Source of the DNA: Ipomoea triloba
Lineage: Eukaryota > Streptophyta > Magnoliopsida > Solanales > Convolvulaceae
Assembly (NCBI RefSeq): GCF_003576645.1
Contig: NC_044922.1
Location: 12,430,191-12,494,190 of the forward strand
Direction of reading: 5' to 3'
DNA length: 64,000 nucleotides
The notes under the pieces are model-generated. The model made no database searches. It was not told the DNA's origin and saw nothing but the letters and a program-made list of their open reading frames with translations. Within the stretch, counting starts at the first letter, position 1. Each line of letters opens with the position of its first letter. The translations under genes and the position numbers were made by a program. This document shows, piece after piece, positions 43,068 through 54,838 of the stretch.

Positions 43068-44568
43068 TCAAGTTGCCACAAGATTAGGCACACACACAAC
43101 AACTGAATGGAATGCAGAGATTTTCATAGAAACCATTTCCAAAATAGAAACTTGTTTGTTCAATGGAAATATACTCACTAGACAATAATAATTTTTGTTT
43201 TTGTGGAGGCAAGTAGAGTCCTTTTTGCAGTAATATTTCTCACAAACAATGACAACCCTTTCAAGTGTTGAAAAACTAGCAAATAGCTTCTTAATGAAAA
43301 GCGTTTCAGAATGTGACCCTGTAAATGAAATAAACTTTAAAGCATGGAGCATCGTATTTGTTTGAGCCACATCATGAAGTTCCAACAAGGCGTTCACACA
43401 TTCAGTAGCCACTGACCTGAGCTATAGACAAGCATCAAATACAGAAAAGAAAACTCAATCAAATCAACATTTACACAAAATTTTATACAGAAATGCAAAA
43501 CAATATGAAAATGAAAAAATGAACTATTTATCAATGAATATAAAGATTACCCAAAATAAATTGATAACCAGTTTGCATAATTTAGGGCATAATCGCAGCA
43601 AATGAGCAAGCACAGAAAATGATCTGTCACTTTGGGTATAGAATTCTTCGTAACATGAAAGCTTAAGGTATTTCACATTTAGTCGAAATCCCATCTTGGT
43701 GAATTCTTTAACAAATCCCTTAAAAATCAAATAGAAAAAAAGTAGAATCAATTCCTTTAAAAGAATTTATAAATAAACAATAGTCAGATAAAGAAAAGTT
43801 ATGGCTAAATACCTGGACACAACCACCCAAATCAAGAGTAGAAACAGATCTCAAGTCCAAGTTAACCGGGAGAAATTTGCCCAACTCGTTAGATGAGCCA
43901 GATTTGATTGTTAAACTACGCAGCTTTGGAGCAGTAATGTCAAAATAAAACGTGTTTTTACAGCTGATAAATGACAAATCCTCGAGTGCAAGAACATCAA
44001 TAGCACAATCTAGACAATTTATAGGAACAAAGTCAACCCATTCAAAACAAAGTGAAGCAACATTAGGTAATATGCAAGGCAAATTGATTGGATCAACAAT
44101 GACACCATAAAGATGCAATCTCTTAAGTGTTGAGCAAGAAAATATGCAGCCTGGCAACCGGTATGCTTTTTCCTCAAAACGAATGTAGATTTCTTCAACA
44201 CCTTTCTGTGTGACTAAAAGTAACCATTCATCGAAGTCATAAGACCGAGACCTAATTGCAAGTATCCCAACATTATAAAAACAGAGAACAAATTTCCGAA
44301 TTGTTCCCTTGTGCAGCAGGAGAACTTTGTTGATCACGTATAAACTTGCAGCTGATTTCCTGACATACTTGCTAGCACGGTGATGTTTATTATTAATATA
44401 AAGAAAGAACTTATGATCAAAATTGAGTTGGGTAAGACTAAGCCAAACATCTCTCCAAATGGAAGATAACACAGCAGTTTTAGCAGCCTCTTGAATTGGC
44501 AAGAATCCCAAGATGTGGTCAAGTATATCCGCGGGAAGTTGACTGATTCTATCTCTCCCCCGAGCCAT
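43068..44568 (-). CDS. I: F-box/LRR protein with an altered FBD C-terminus
   Basis: Exons 44568-43813, 43718-43551 and 43421-43068 join in phase 0 and give about 425 residues. The F-box is RISQLPADILDHILGFLPIQ with SSIWRDVWLSL. LRR-type segments include LPGCIFSCSTLKRLHLYG and CILPNVASLCFEWVDF. In the FBD exon, TLERVVIVCEKYYCKKDST is normal. A loss of about 35 bp relative to J then removes the MQELLDLP part and shifts the frame. The protein therefore ends in about 45 unrelated residues (from CLHKNKNYYC) instead of the ASTKTKIIIV end. It may still make an F-box/LRR protein. Start choice follows J and K. Confidence 0.75.
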
Positions 44569-45060
44569 AATCCAATAACCTAAACCTATGCAAATTAACT
44601 AACAAATGAATCAAAACCTAAAACATAGTCCAAAATGGGCTAGCTGGCCATAATAATTAAATTGCAGGTCTTAAACACAGGCAGGTTTATAGGAATATGC
44701 CAAGCATCATACATGGACTATGCAGAGTAGAAATAAGAAACAAGGAATTCAAAACAAACAAATTTCTAGCATTCAAACTCTGTAAACCTAAATTTTTTAT
44801 CCCGAAATTTTAAAATCAAAACTTAATCCACATTGCTTTAAAATCCAGAAGAATGTATACACACATGCATACATACATCCATACGTACACACACAGCAGC
44901 AAAGCAAATTGGGTTTGAGAGAAAAAACCTGAAATCCAAGCGCCAAAAGAGGAAAGAGGCGGCGAGCAGCGTCGGAGGAGAACCGTTTGAGTTGGGCTTG
45001 CGCTTTTGATAAAGTGTACTGGTCTTCGTCTGGGGCCAAAGATGAAGGAATATCAAGTCT
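44569..45060 (-). promoter_or_regulatory. Leader intron and 5' exon of I
   Basis: On minus the leader exon ends near 44930 (GCGCTTGGATTTCAG then GTTTTTTCTC) and the intron would run to an AG near the ATG. The same arrangement precedes J and K. The exon is GC-rich (GGCGGCGAGCAGCGTCGGAG on +), in contrast to the AT-rich surroundings. Confidence 0.5.
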
Positions 45061-45439
45061 TTGTCTCCAGGGTGACTATGAAGAAACTGTTGGTCATTAG
45101 CTGGGAAACGAAGAGCCTATTTGTGTTTGAGACTTTGAGCGGAGGGAGTATTTGCCTTTTCTTCTAAATTGTGCAGAGTGAAGGAGATACAATTTCTCAA
45201 GAATCTAGGCATGTGAAATGAATTTGAAAAAGATTTCTGGCATATGAAATCTCATTTTCTACTCTTTCACTTTTACTCTGACTTGATAAGATATGTTATT
45301 TTCATGGGTATCAAACTTTTGTACGAGAGAATAAAAGTATGGAGTAGAATTTGAGTTTCTTTGAAAAATGGGTGTGACAAATATTGATCTCAACACCTAA
45401 TATATGCTTATTGGCTCGAGTAACATATGCACCTATTAT

Positions 45440-46015
45440 CACTTTTTGCTCTATTCTTTGCTCAATCAATCATATGTCATACTGGAACAGTCGAACACAA
45501 CCAACGGGCAACGGCCACCGCCAGGAAATAATCGAGTCCAGAACTCAGGGAGTGTCCAGACTCTAGACTGAGAGTCTCACACACTCACACACTCACTCAG
45601 AAGTAAGAAATCGGAATCGGAGAATCAGAAGAGATCAAGAAACTAGAGAGTAGAGAGAACTCAGAGAACAGACAAGAAGAAAACCCTATCTGAGAGATCG
45701 CGACAGCGCAAATGAGGAGAGACCAGGAATCTCAATCAGCAACGCGCATATATATACTACACCTCAAACGACGTCGTATACTATTAGGTTTAGGTATCCC
45801 TATTTTAAATCGGGTAATCAGACGGGTCGGACGCGATTTTGGACCCCCCTACCCGTCACCGATGAACCGACGTCGTTTAGCTCCCACGGTTCGGATTCAA
45901 CTGTTCGGGTTTGGCCCGGTTTGGCTACGTCTGATCGGACCGCGGTTCGGTCGATTTTTTGGGTTGTTCGGTTTCTGCACAGCCCTAGTGATGGATAACA
46001 CCATGTCTTGCTGCT
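45440..46015. other. GC-richer unassigned island
   Basis: Downstream of 45440 homology to the paralogous 54838 region stops. The segment has CACACTCACACACTCACTC, GA-rich blocks and, at 45800-45990, repeated CGGTTCGG-like words ending GGTTTCTGCACAGCCCTAG. On minus the end begins CTAGGGCTGTGCAG, typical of hAT-type element ends, but I could not pair it with another end. Confidence 0.35.
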
Positions 46016-46164
46016 AGTTGCACGAAACAAGTTCTCCATGGCGAGGTTGTTAACAAATGACCAAATGGCATTCGTTAAGATTTTATTATATATTATCAAA
46101 GTATCTTTTAAGTTAAGAGTGATCGAGATGTCAAAAGTAGCACAAAGAAATATGATCAAATTAA

Positions 46165-46473
46165 GGGTGTGTTTGGTTGACAGGTTTAGCTATCAGGAAT
46201 GAGTATCAAAGTTATTGTTATTGTTTGAATTGGTTAACAGGTTTTTAGAACAGTATTATGAGTTTTGATTACCCCTTAATTGCAAAACTCATTCCTTAAT
46301 AAAATAAGGGTTTCACCCCTTCTTCCTCCTCTTTCCCAATTATTAATAATCATTCTCATTCTACCCTATTACCAAACATGCAAAATACTTTCACTAAAAC
46401 TCATTGCTATTATCAAGTATTTGATTTGATACTCATTCCAATTTCAATTCTTATATGCGAACCAAACACACCC
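46165..46473. mobile_element. Tourist-like MITE (PIF/Harbinger type)
   Basis: GGGTGTGTTTGGTT at the left and AACCAAACACACCC at the right are perfect 14-bp inverted repeats. TAA lies directly outside both ends (46162-46164 and 46474-46476), the 3-bp target of PIF/Harbinger MITEs. 309 bp, non-coding. Confidence 0.9.
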
Positions 46474-46779
46474 TAAAAATCGGATATTTAATGTGGTAAT
46501 ATCACAAATAATAAATTTTGAGATTAAGACGGTAACACAAATAATTATTTATAATACACAAAACACCTTTCATTCATTTGGCATCACTCAAATGTCAAGA
46601 CACAAAACACTATGTACTAGTACATTCAGTGGAAACATACCCACCCCTATTGAACAAAAATAATTCCAAACATACGACAAAAATAATTTGAAAAATACCC
46701 ATTAAACAAAAAATACTTTCAAACATATCCATTAAACATAAATAATTTCTGTTGAGGTACCATAAAACAAAAAATACTT

Positions 46780-47530
46780 TCAAAAGCTCCTTCATAATTC
46801 TATCCTCCTTCTTGTTGTAGTAATACTTATGAACAATGACAACCTTCTCGAGTGTTGAGAAGCTCCCAAGTAACAGCCCAATGAAAAGGAGTTCAACTTT
46901 TTACCCGATAAATTAGGTAGCCTTCAAAGCTCGAAGCATCTTATTTGTTCGAGTTGTAGAATGAAGTTTTTTCAAAATTTTCGACCATGTCTTGATACAG
47001 TCAAATGTCACCACCTCAAGCTATAAAAAAAAAAAAACATCATACAATTAAAACTATTAAAACCAGATCAGGATTACAAACAAATACAAAATAATATAGA
47101 AACAACAAAAAAATTGGTGAATAAATGAAAAATTTATCCATCAAAATTAAGATTACCTATGACAAATTTATCTCGAGTTTGCATAACTTGTGGCATAATC
47201 GCAACAAATGAACTAATGCAGAACTTGTAAGATCACTTTTGTAAGAGAAACATGACAGCTTAAGGTATTCAACATTTAGTTGAAATCCCAACTTAGTGAA
47301 ATCTTTATCAAATTCTTTCAAAATCAAAATAAAGAAAGAAGCATTAGTTCCTAAAAAAAAGTTATAAATAAATAATAATCCAATGAAAAATATCCAGCTA
47401 AATACCTGGAGAGAACCTCTTCCAATTCAAGATTCATAATAAATTTCAAGTCCAAGTTAATTGGAGAAATTTGTCGGGCATATTAGAGAAGCAACATTTG
47501 ATTGTTAGACCACACAAGTTATTTAGAGGT
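46780..47530 (-). pseudogene. M: decayed I/J-type F-box gene, 3' half only
   Basis: On minus, about 47525-47405 is the end of exon 1. About 47325-47155 is exon 2 (KLGFQLNVEYLKLSC, then HLLRLCHKLCKLEINL). About 47025-46780 is the FBD exon (TNKMLRALKAT then a stop, TLEKVVIVHKYYYNKKED, IMKELLK). The F-box and most LRRs are missing, the exon 1 part is shifted, and the exon 2 donor is changed. Confidence 0.75.
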
Positions 47531-47559
47531 CTATGTCAGTAAATAAAAATCATCTATTG

Positions 47560-48110
47560 AATTTGAACTAATGTGAAAGACCATTTTTAGAGCAAATGTT
47601 ACTCCTGCAAATTGTAGGAGTATTAAAAAAAAACTAACAAAAGTGCGCAAGTGAGGCGCACTTCGCGCCGCAAGCGAGTGCGTGTGGAACAAGTGTCTGT
47701 TGGGCGAGTCAGAGTGGCCACTGGCGGCCACTCTGACTTTTATATCAACTTTTCGTTTTTTTTTAAATGTCAGAAGTTTTTTTTTTCTTTTTTTTTTCTC
47801 TTTCCTCTGATATTCTCTTTCTTAATCATACTTACAAAAATCACAAAAAAATTCAACCGATAAGAATGCTCTTATGGAGTATTTGTAGACCAAATAATCA
47901 AAGAAGGGTTTTTAATTAGTGTGAGATGAGTTTTTGAGATATTTTTTATCCTGCAAAATCTTGATTTTTTAAGGGGCTCGCGCGCCCGCTGGCCTTTTTT
48001 TTCTTCTTAAATACTGTAATGCATCAGACTGCCTCAGTCCTTTTTATTTTTATTTTTTTCTTTTTTCCTTTTTCTCTTTGTTTATTAAGGATGCTCTAAC
48101 GTTGCCATGG
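47560..48110. repeat. Hairpin-rich segment, possible MITE
   Basis: GTCAGAGTGGCC-ACTGGC-GGCCACTCTGAC (47709-47738) is a perfect inverted repeat. ACTCCTGCAAATTGTAGGAGT near 47600 is another small one. Poly-pyrimidine runs follow. The region sits between M and the 3' flank of J and matches nothing in the I or K blocks. Confidence 0.4.
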
Positions 48111-48399
48111 TACTTTGACAAAAAAAAAATGACATTAATTTGGTACTGACATGCCATTCCAAATAATATTAAATAGATTGAAATCTTGGACAATGACGAT
48201 TATCATCAATGCAGACAGCAATGGTTGTCCAAAAGGACCAAAGAATTGCTATCAACCACTTTTGATGGATATTCTACAAAAGAATAAAAAAAAAATTACA
48301 AAAACTAAGCACATTGCAAAACTTATAGAGCATATCATTCATATATAGAAGGAATCAAAATGATCTGAGTCCAGAAAAACAATAAGATAAAATTCATTT

Positions 48400-48640
48400 T
48401 TGTTTTTTCAAGACATGAGGAAAATTCAAAACCTCTTGCAAACTCTAGCTATGAATAATGGCAACCTTCTCGAGTATTGAAAAGAAAGCGCAGGAAAGCA
48501 AACAAGTAATCCCTTAACAAAAAGCATTTCATTCCTCCAGCATCACTGTGGAGAATTTTGTGTGTGCCTCAAACTAAGCCGTTTCTTCCAAAACATCGGG
48601 ACAATGCCGTCACCAATAGACTTCATTCCATCAACCTTCC
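48400..48640 (-). pseudogene. Decayed FBD tail downstream of J
   Basis: Aligned with 42740-42960: AATACTCGAGAAGGTTGCCA and TTGCAAGAGGTTTTGAATTT on minus, with broken frame and no other exon. Confidence 0.55.
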
Positions 48641-48847
48641 AAAAATAATTTGGGACAAAATTGCATTAGGGAATAATGCAAAACAATACAAACCATAAGA
48701 ACTTCACTAAATAAGGTAGCTGTGAAAATCAATATTATCTCATGTTGCCACAAGATTAGGCACACATACAACAACTGAATAAATGCAGAGATTTTCATAA
48801 AACCATTTCCAAAATAGAAACTTGTTTGTTCAATGCAAATATACTCA

Positions 48848-50302
48848 CTAGACAATAATAATTTTCGTTTTTGTGGAAGCAAAGGGAAGATCCAAAAGCT
48901 CCTGCATAATTCCAGCAGTGTCCTTTTTTCTGTAATGTTTCTCACGAACAATGACAACCTTTTCAAAGGTTGAAAAATTGGTAAGTAACTCCTTAATGAA
49001 AAGCATTTCAGAATGTGACCCTTCAAATGAGAGAAACTTCAAAGCATTGAGCATCTTATTTGTTTGAACTACAGCATGAAGTTCCAACAAGGCGTCCATA
49101 CATTTAGTAGCCATTGATTCGAACTATAGACAAACATCAAATATAGAGAAAAGAAAACTCAATCAGATCAACATTTACACGACAAAATTGTATTCAAAAA
49201 TACAAAACAATACAGAAACAACTAGACTTTCAGTAAACAAATGAATTATTTATCCATGAATATGAAGATTACCCATGGCAATTTGATATCGAGTTTGTGT
49301 AACTTAGGGCATAATCGCAGCAAATGAACAAACACAGAAGATGATCCGTCAATTTTGGTATAGAATTCTTGGTCACATGAAAGCTTAAGGTATTCCACAT
49401 TAAGATGAAATCCCATCCTAGAGAATTCTTTAAGTCCCTTGAAAAGCAAATAGAAAGAAAGTGGAATAAATTCCCTTTAAAAAAAATTATAAATAAACAA
49501 TAGTCAAAAAAAAATTATTTTAAAAAGTATGCCTAAATACCTGGAGATGACCACCCAAATCAAGAGTAGAAATAGATCTCAAGTCCAAATTAACCGGGAG
49601 AAATTTGCCCCTCACGGTAGTTGAGCAAAATTCAATTGTTAAACTACATAGCTTTGGAGCAGTAATGTCAAAATGAAATATATTTCTACAATGGATAAAG
49701 GACAACTTCTCGAGTACAGGAACATCAATAGCACAATCTAGACAATTTATAGGACCAAAGTCAACACATTCAAAGCAAAGTGAAGCAACATTAGGTAATA
49801 TGCAAGGGAAATTCATTGGTTCAATAACGACACCATAAAGATGCAATCTCTTAAGTGTTAAGCAAGAAAATATGCAGCTTGGCAACCGAAATGCTTTTTC
49901 CTCAAAACGAATGTAGATTTCTTCAACACCTTTATGTGTGACTAAAAGTAACCATTGGTCGAAGTCATAAGACCGAGACATAATTGCACGTACCCCAACT
50001 TTATAAAAACTCAGAACAAATTTCCGAATTGTTCCTTTGTGCAGCAGCAGAATTTTGTTGATCACGTATAAACTCACCGCCGATTTCTTGGCATACTTGT
50101 TTGCATGGCGATGTTTCTTATAAATATAACAAAAGAACCCATGATCGAAATTGAGTTGGGTAAGACTAAACCAAACATCTCTCCAAATGGAAGATAACAC
50201 CGCGGTTTTAGCAGCATCTTGAATTGGCAAGAATCCCAAGATGTGGTCAAGTATATCCGCAGGAAGTTGACTGATTCTATCTCTCGATCTCCCCCGAGCC
50301 AT
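48848..50302 (-). CDS. J: F-box/LRR/FBD protein, intact
   Basis: Exons 50302-49541, 49437-49273 and 49123-48848 join in phase 0 via GT-AG introns and encode 400 residues. The F-box is RISQLPADILDHILGFLPIQ, SSIWRDVWFSL. LRR-type segments include LPSCIFSCLTLKRLHLYG, VPVLEKLSFIHCRNIF and LCPKLHKLDIKL. The FBD exon has FEKVVIVREKHY, IMQELLDLP and ASTKTKIIIV then the stop. No lesions. The likely role is an SCF substrate receptor, target unknown. It is the only fully intact member of the I/J/K subfamily in the window. The GC-rich leader exon lies at about 50636-50720, with a leader intron of roughly 300 bp. Confidence 0.9.
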
Positions 50303-50725
50303 AATCCAATAACCTAAACCTATGCAAATTAACTAACAAATGAATGAAAATTTAAAACATAGTCCAAAGATGGGTTAACTTGGCCATAGTAATTAAATCA
50401 GAGACAGGTTTGTAGAAATATGCCAAACATCATACATGGACTATGCAGAGTAGAAATAAGAAACAACGAATTCAAAACACACAAATTTCTAGCATTCAAA
50501 TTTTGCAAACCTAAACTTTTGATCCCAAAATTTTGAAACCAGAACTTAATCCACATTGCTTTAAAATCCAGAAGAATGTATACATACATACATACAAACA
50601 CACAACAGAAAAATAAGTTGGGTTTGAGAAAAACCTGAATCCAAACGCCGAAAGAGGAGCGGCGGCGGAGGAGAACCGTTTGAGCAGCGCCGAAACAGAA
50701 GATTCAAATTTTAATTTCACTAACG
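50303..50725 (-). promoter_or_regulatory. Leader intron and 5' exon of J
   Basis: On minus, CGGCGTTTGGATTCAG precedes a GTTTTTCTC donor at about 50635. The coding exon starts after an AG near 50320. The leader exon (about 50636-50720) contains GGCGCTGCTCAAACGG. Confidence 0.5.
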
Positions 50726-52160
50726 TCGTATTATTGCCATATTTACGCTCTAATTTTTAATTTGATTATATTTAGCTCCATATATGCCTTTGTTAATATG
50801 ATCGCGTTTGGTTCCCTATTACAATTTTTATCCTATATTTTAAGAGTTAATTTCATTTTTTATCTTAAATTTATAGGTCACAGTCAACTTTTAGTCCTTT
50901 TTTAGTATTATTGTGGTATAATCATTTTTAGTCATTCGTGGATCAAATCGTTGAAATGTCATTAACTAGAAAGATATTTTGATCTTGTTTTATAAAAGTA
51001 GGTTAACCCACTATATTTTTTGTGTTTATTATTTTTTTTTTTTGAAAAATTCCATAATTAAAGATTGAAATGTCCTTGCATTAAACGATAGTTAAATTGC
51101 TTTGTCAATACAAAACCAAAAAGGTTATGCCACAATAATACTACGACTAAAAATGAATGTTCAGATAAAAAAGAATTAGAGTAGACTGTCACTTATAAAT
51201 ATAGGACAAAAAATGAATTTAACTTTAATTTTAATCATCTAATCCTATCTAATAAAAATGCTAATAAATGACATGATAAATGATACTCTGTATAGTATAA
51301 TAAATAGTTGTTTATTATATAAAAATAATGTTCAAATAGTCCACCAAATTGCATGCTGTAATGCAATTGTATTATGTGCCGCTGGACCTTAAAAAATACA
51401 ATTGAATTTTTAAATTAACCAATATCTTGTAATTCGTCTAATTTTCAATAAAACCTTTTACTACCTGGTGCCACATAAAAAAAATGTTAACTACTAAGTT
51501 TTAAATATGGAGAATATTTTAAAATATTAATTTATATAAATAAAAAAATGGTCTTCATCTCTGGCCAAAGATGAAGATCAAGTCTTCGGCTGTATTTCCC
51601 ATCTTCTACGGTTGTATTTGCCATCTAAATTTGCATCCTAGCAAAGAGAGAATTTGCCTTCTTCTAAATTTGTGCTTGAGAGAGGGATAATATTTTTCAT
51701 AAAAATTTATGTGCAGATATCTCAAAAATCTTGGGCCCTAAGATGAATTTGAAAAACTCATTTTCTCGCACTAAACTTGATAGTAACATTTTTTGCAAGA
51801 TGTCACAGCTTTGTGACAATCAATCTTAGCGTCTGTATTTCAAAAAGTCAACTAGAATTACATTCATCTCAAGGATACTCACTTCCATTCACCACTCATG
51901 AATGAGTTTGAATGTAAAAATTACACCAACAATAAGGTGGTGTAAAGCATAATTAGGCCTAATATATTAATAAACTTTGAAATAAACAACTAGAGTGGTG
52001 TGATGAATTAAAAACCAAAAAAAAAATAAAAATAGTAAGCTCCAAAAGTTATATACAAGCTAACCATGGCACATTGCAAAAGTTATAGAGCATATCATTC
52101 ATAGAAGGAAACAAAAGGATTTGAGTCCAATAGTAAAAATACAACAAGACTTTTAAAAGA
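50726..52160. other. Spacer between J and K, no gene
   Basis: 50726-51540 is AT-rich and partly homologous to 41680-42060. 51540-52160 is homologous to 42090-42700. No additional gene or element was recognised. Confidence 0.5.
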
Positions 52161-52169
52161 AAATCATTT

Positions 52170-52440
52170 TTGCTTTTCTAAGACACGAGGAAAATTGAAA
52201 ACCTCTTGCAAATTATGGGTATGCATGAACAACGACAACCTTCTTGAGTGTTAAAAAGAGAGCATAAAGAGAGCATAGGAAAGCAAACAAGAAATGCCTT
52301 GACAAAAAAATATTTCTTTCCTCGACCCTCACTGCGAAGAACTTTGTGCATGAGCCAAACTAGCTAAGCCGTTACTTCCAAAACATCAATGCAATGTTGT
52401 CACCATTAGGCTTCATTCCATCAACCTTCCAAAAATAATT
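52170..52440 (-). pseudogene. Decayed FBD tail downstream of K
   Basis: Third copy of this relic: ACACTCAAGAAGGTTGTCGT and TTGCAAGAGGTTTTCAATTT on minus. It has an AAAGAGAGCATA duplication near 52254. Confidence 0.55.
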
Positions 52441-52630
52441 TGGGACAAAATTGCATTAGGGAATAAAAAACAATACAAACAATCAAAACTTCACTGAATA
52501 AGGTAGCTGTGAAAATGAATATTATCGATAAGCATATCTCAAGTTGCCACAAGATTGGGCACACACACAACAACTGAATGGAATGCAGAGATTTTCATAG
52601 AAACTTGTTTTTTCAATGGAAATATACTCA

Positions 52631-54022
52631 CTAGACAATAATAATTTTCATTTTTGTGGAGGCAACGGGAAGATCCAAAAGCTCCTGCATAATTTCAGTA
52701 GAGTCCTTTTTGCAGTGATATTTCTCACGAACAATGACAACCTTTTCAAGTGTTGAAAAACTAGCAAGTAGTTTCTTAATGAAAAGCATTTCAGAATGTG
52801 ACCCTTTAAATGAGATAAACTTCAAAGCATGGAGCATCTTATTTGTTAGAGCCACATCATTAAGTTCCAACAAGGGGTCCATGCATTCAGTAGTCACTGA
52901 ATTGAGCTATAGACAAGCATCAAATACAGAGAAAAGAAAACTCAATCAAATCAACATTTACACAATTTTATCCGAAATGAACTATATGAACTCAAAATTT
53001 TATCCAAAAGAAAACAATATGAAAATGAACAAATGAACTATTTATCAATAAATATGAAGATTACCCCAATTAAATTGATATCCAGTTCGCATAACTTAGG
53101 GCATAATTGCAGCAAATGAGCAAGCACAGAAGATGATCTGTTAGTTTGGGGATTGAATTTTTCAAAACGTGAAAGCTTAAGGTATTCCACATTCAGTCGA
53201 AATCCCATCCTGGTGGATTCTTTAACAAATCCCTTAAAAATCAAATTGAAAGAAAGTAGAATTAATTCCTTTAAAAGAATTTATAAATAAACAATAGTCA
53301 GATAAAGAAAAGTTATGGCTAAATACCTGGACACAACCACCCAAAACAAGAGTAGAAATAGATCTCAAGTCCAAGTTAACCGGGAGAAATTTGCCCAACC
53401 CGTTAGATGAGAAAGATTCGATTGTTAAACTACGCAGCTTTGGAGCAAAAGAAAACAATTTATGCTTCTTCTCCAAAAGGTTGGAGCAAAAGAAAACAAT
53501 TTATGCTTTGGAGCAAAAGAAAACAATTTTCATATTTTATCCAAAAGAAAACAATATGAAAATGAACAAATGAACTATTTATCAATAAATATGAAGATTA
53601 CCCCAATTAACTATTTATGCTTCTTCTCCAAAACGAATGTAGATCTCTTCAACACCTTTATGTGTGACTAAAAGTAACCACTGGTCAAAGTCATAAGACC
53701 GAGACCTAATTGCAAGTATCCCAACATTATAAAAACAGAGAACAAATTTCTGAATTGTTCCTTTGTGCAGCAGGAGAACTTTGTTGATCACGTATAAACT
53801 TGCAGCTGATTTCTTGACATACTTGCTAGCATGGCAATGTTTATTATTAATATAATGAAAGAACCCATGATCAAAATTGAGTTGGGTAAGACGAAGCCAA
53901 ACATCTCTCCAAATGGAAGATAACACAGCGGTTTTAGCAGCATCTTGAATTGGCAAGAATCCCAAGATGTGGTCAAGTATATCCGCAGGAAGTTGACTGA
54001 TTCTATCTCTCACTGGTGCCAT
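52631..54022 (-). pseudogene. K: F-box/LRR/FBD pseudogene with a patchwork repair scar
   Basis: 54022-53615 encodes the F-box and first LRRs (MAPVRDRISQLPADILDHIL to IYIRFGEEA). At about 53455-53620 the expected 300 bp or so of LRR sequence is replaced by filler. This is a 76-bp piece (53534-53610) identical to this gene's own exon 2/intron 2 boundary (52996-53075), plus repeats of GGAGCAAAAGAAAACAATTT. Exon 1 then resumes (APKLRSLTIESFSSNG, VNLDLRSISTLVLGG) to about 53333. Exon 2 is 53238-53068 (GFVKESTRMGFRLNVEYLKL). The FBD exon ends at 52631 (TLEKVVIVREKYHC, ASTKMKIIIV) and is open. Only the LRR core is destroyed. Confidence 0.85.
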
Positions 54023-54838
54023 AATCCAATAACCTAAACCTATGCAAATTAACTAACAAATGAATCAAAACTTAAAACATAGTCCAAAATGGGCTCACTT
54101 GGCCATAATAATTAAATTGCAGGTCTTAAACACAGACAAGTTTATAGGAATATGCCAACCATCATACACGGACTATGCAGAGTAGGAATTCAAAACAAAC
54201 AAATTTCTAGCATTCAAACTTTGTAAACCTAAATTTTTTATCCCGAAATTTTAAAATCAAAACTTAATCCACATACATACGTACACACAGTAGCAGCAAA
54301 GCAAATTAGGTTTGAGAGAAAAACCTGGAATCCAAACGCCAAAAGAGGAGAGAGACGGCGAGCAGCGTCGGAGGATAAAGTGTACTGGTTTTCGTCTGGG
54401 GACAAAGATGAAGGAAGATCAAGTCTTTGTCTGTAGGGTGACTATGAAGAAACTGTTGGTCATTAGCTGGGAAACGAAGAGCCTATTTGTGTTTGAGCGG
54501 ATCGGAGGGAGTATTTGCCTTCTTCTAAATTTGTGTCAAGAGTGAAGGAGATACAATTTCTCAAGAGGTGAAAGAACTTGAAAAAGATTTCTACGGTATG
54601 AAATCTCATTTTCTACTGGTTCACTTTTATTCTGATTTAGTAAGATATGATGTGTTATTTTCATTTTATTCGTTTCAAATAAAGTGCTAACATTAAACTT
54701 TTATACGGGAGAATAAAAATATAGAGTAGAATTTGAGAATTCAAAATAGTATTTTTCTTTGAAAAATGGGTGTGGCAAATATTGATCTCCACACGTAATC
54801 TATGCTTATTGGCTCGAGTAACATATGTACCTATTAGG
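54023..54838 (-). promoter_or_regulatory. Leader and upstream region of K
   Basis: Homologous to 44569-45440 upstream of I, including GAGAAAAACCTGGAATCCAA and GGCGAGCAGCGTCGGAGGAT. Homology stops sharply after CATATGTACCTATTA at about 54838. Confidence 0.5.

Noticed and set aside
44797..45056. Two overlapping minus-strand ORFs starting upstream of gene I
   Set aside because: They cover the leader exon and leader intron conserved before I, J and K. No domain, and their frames are not conserved between copies.
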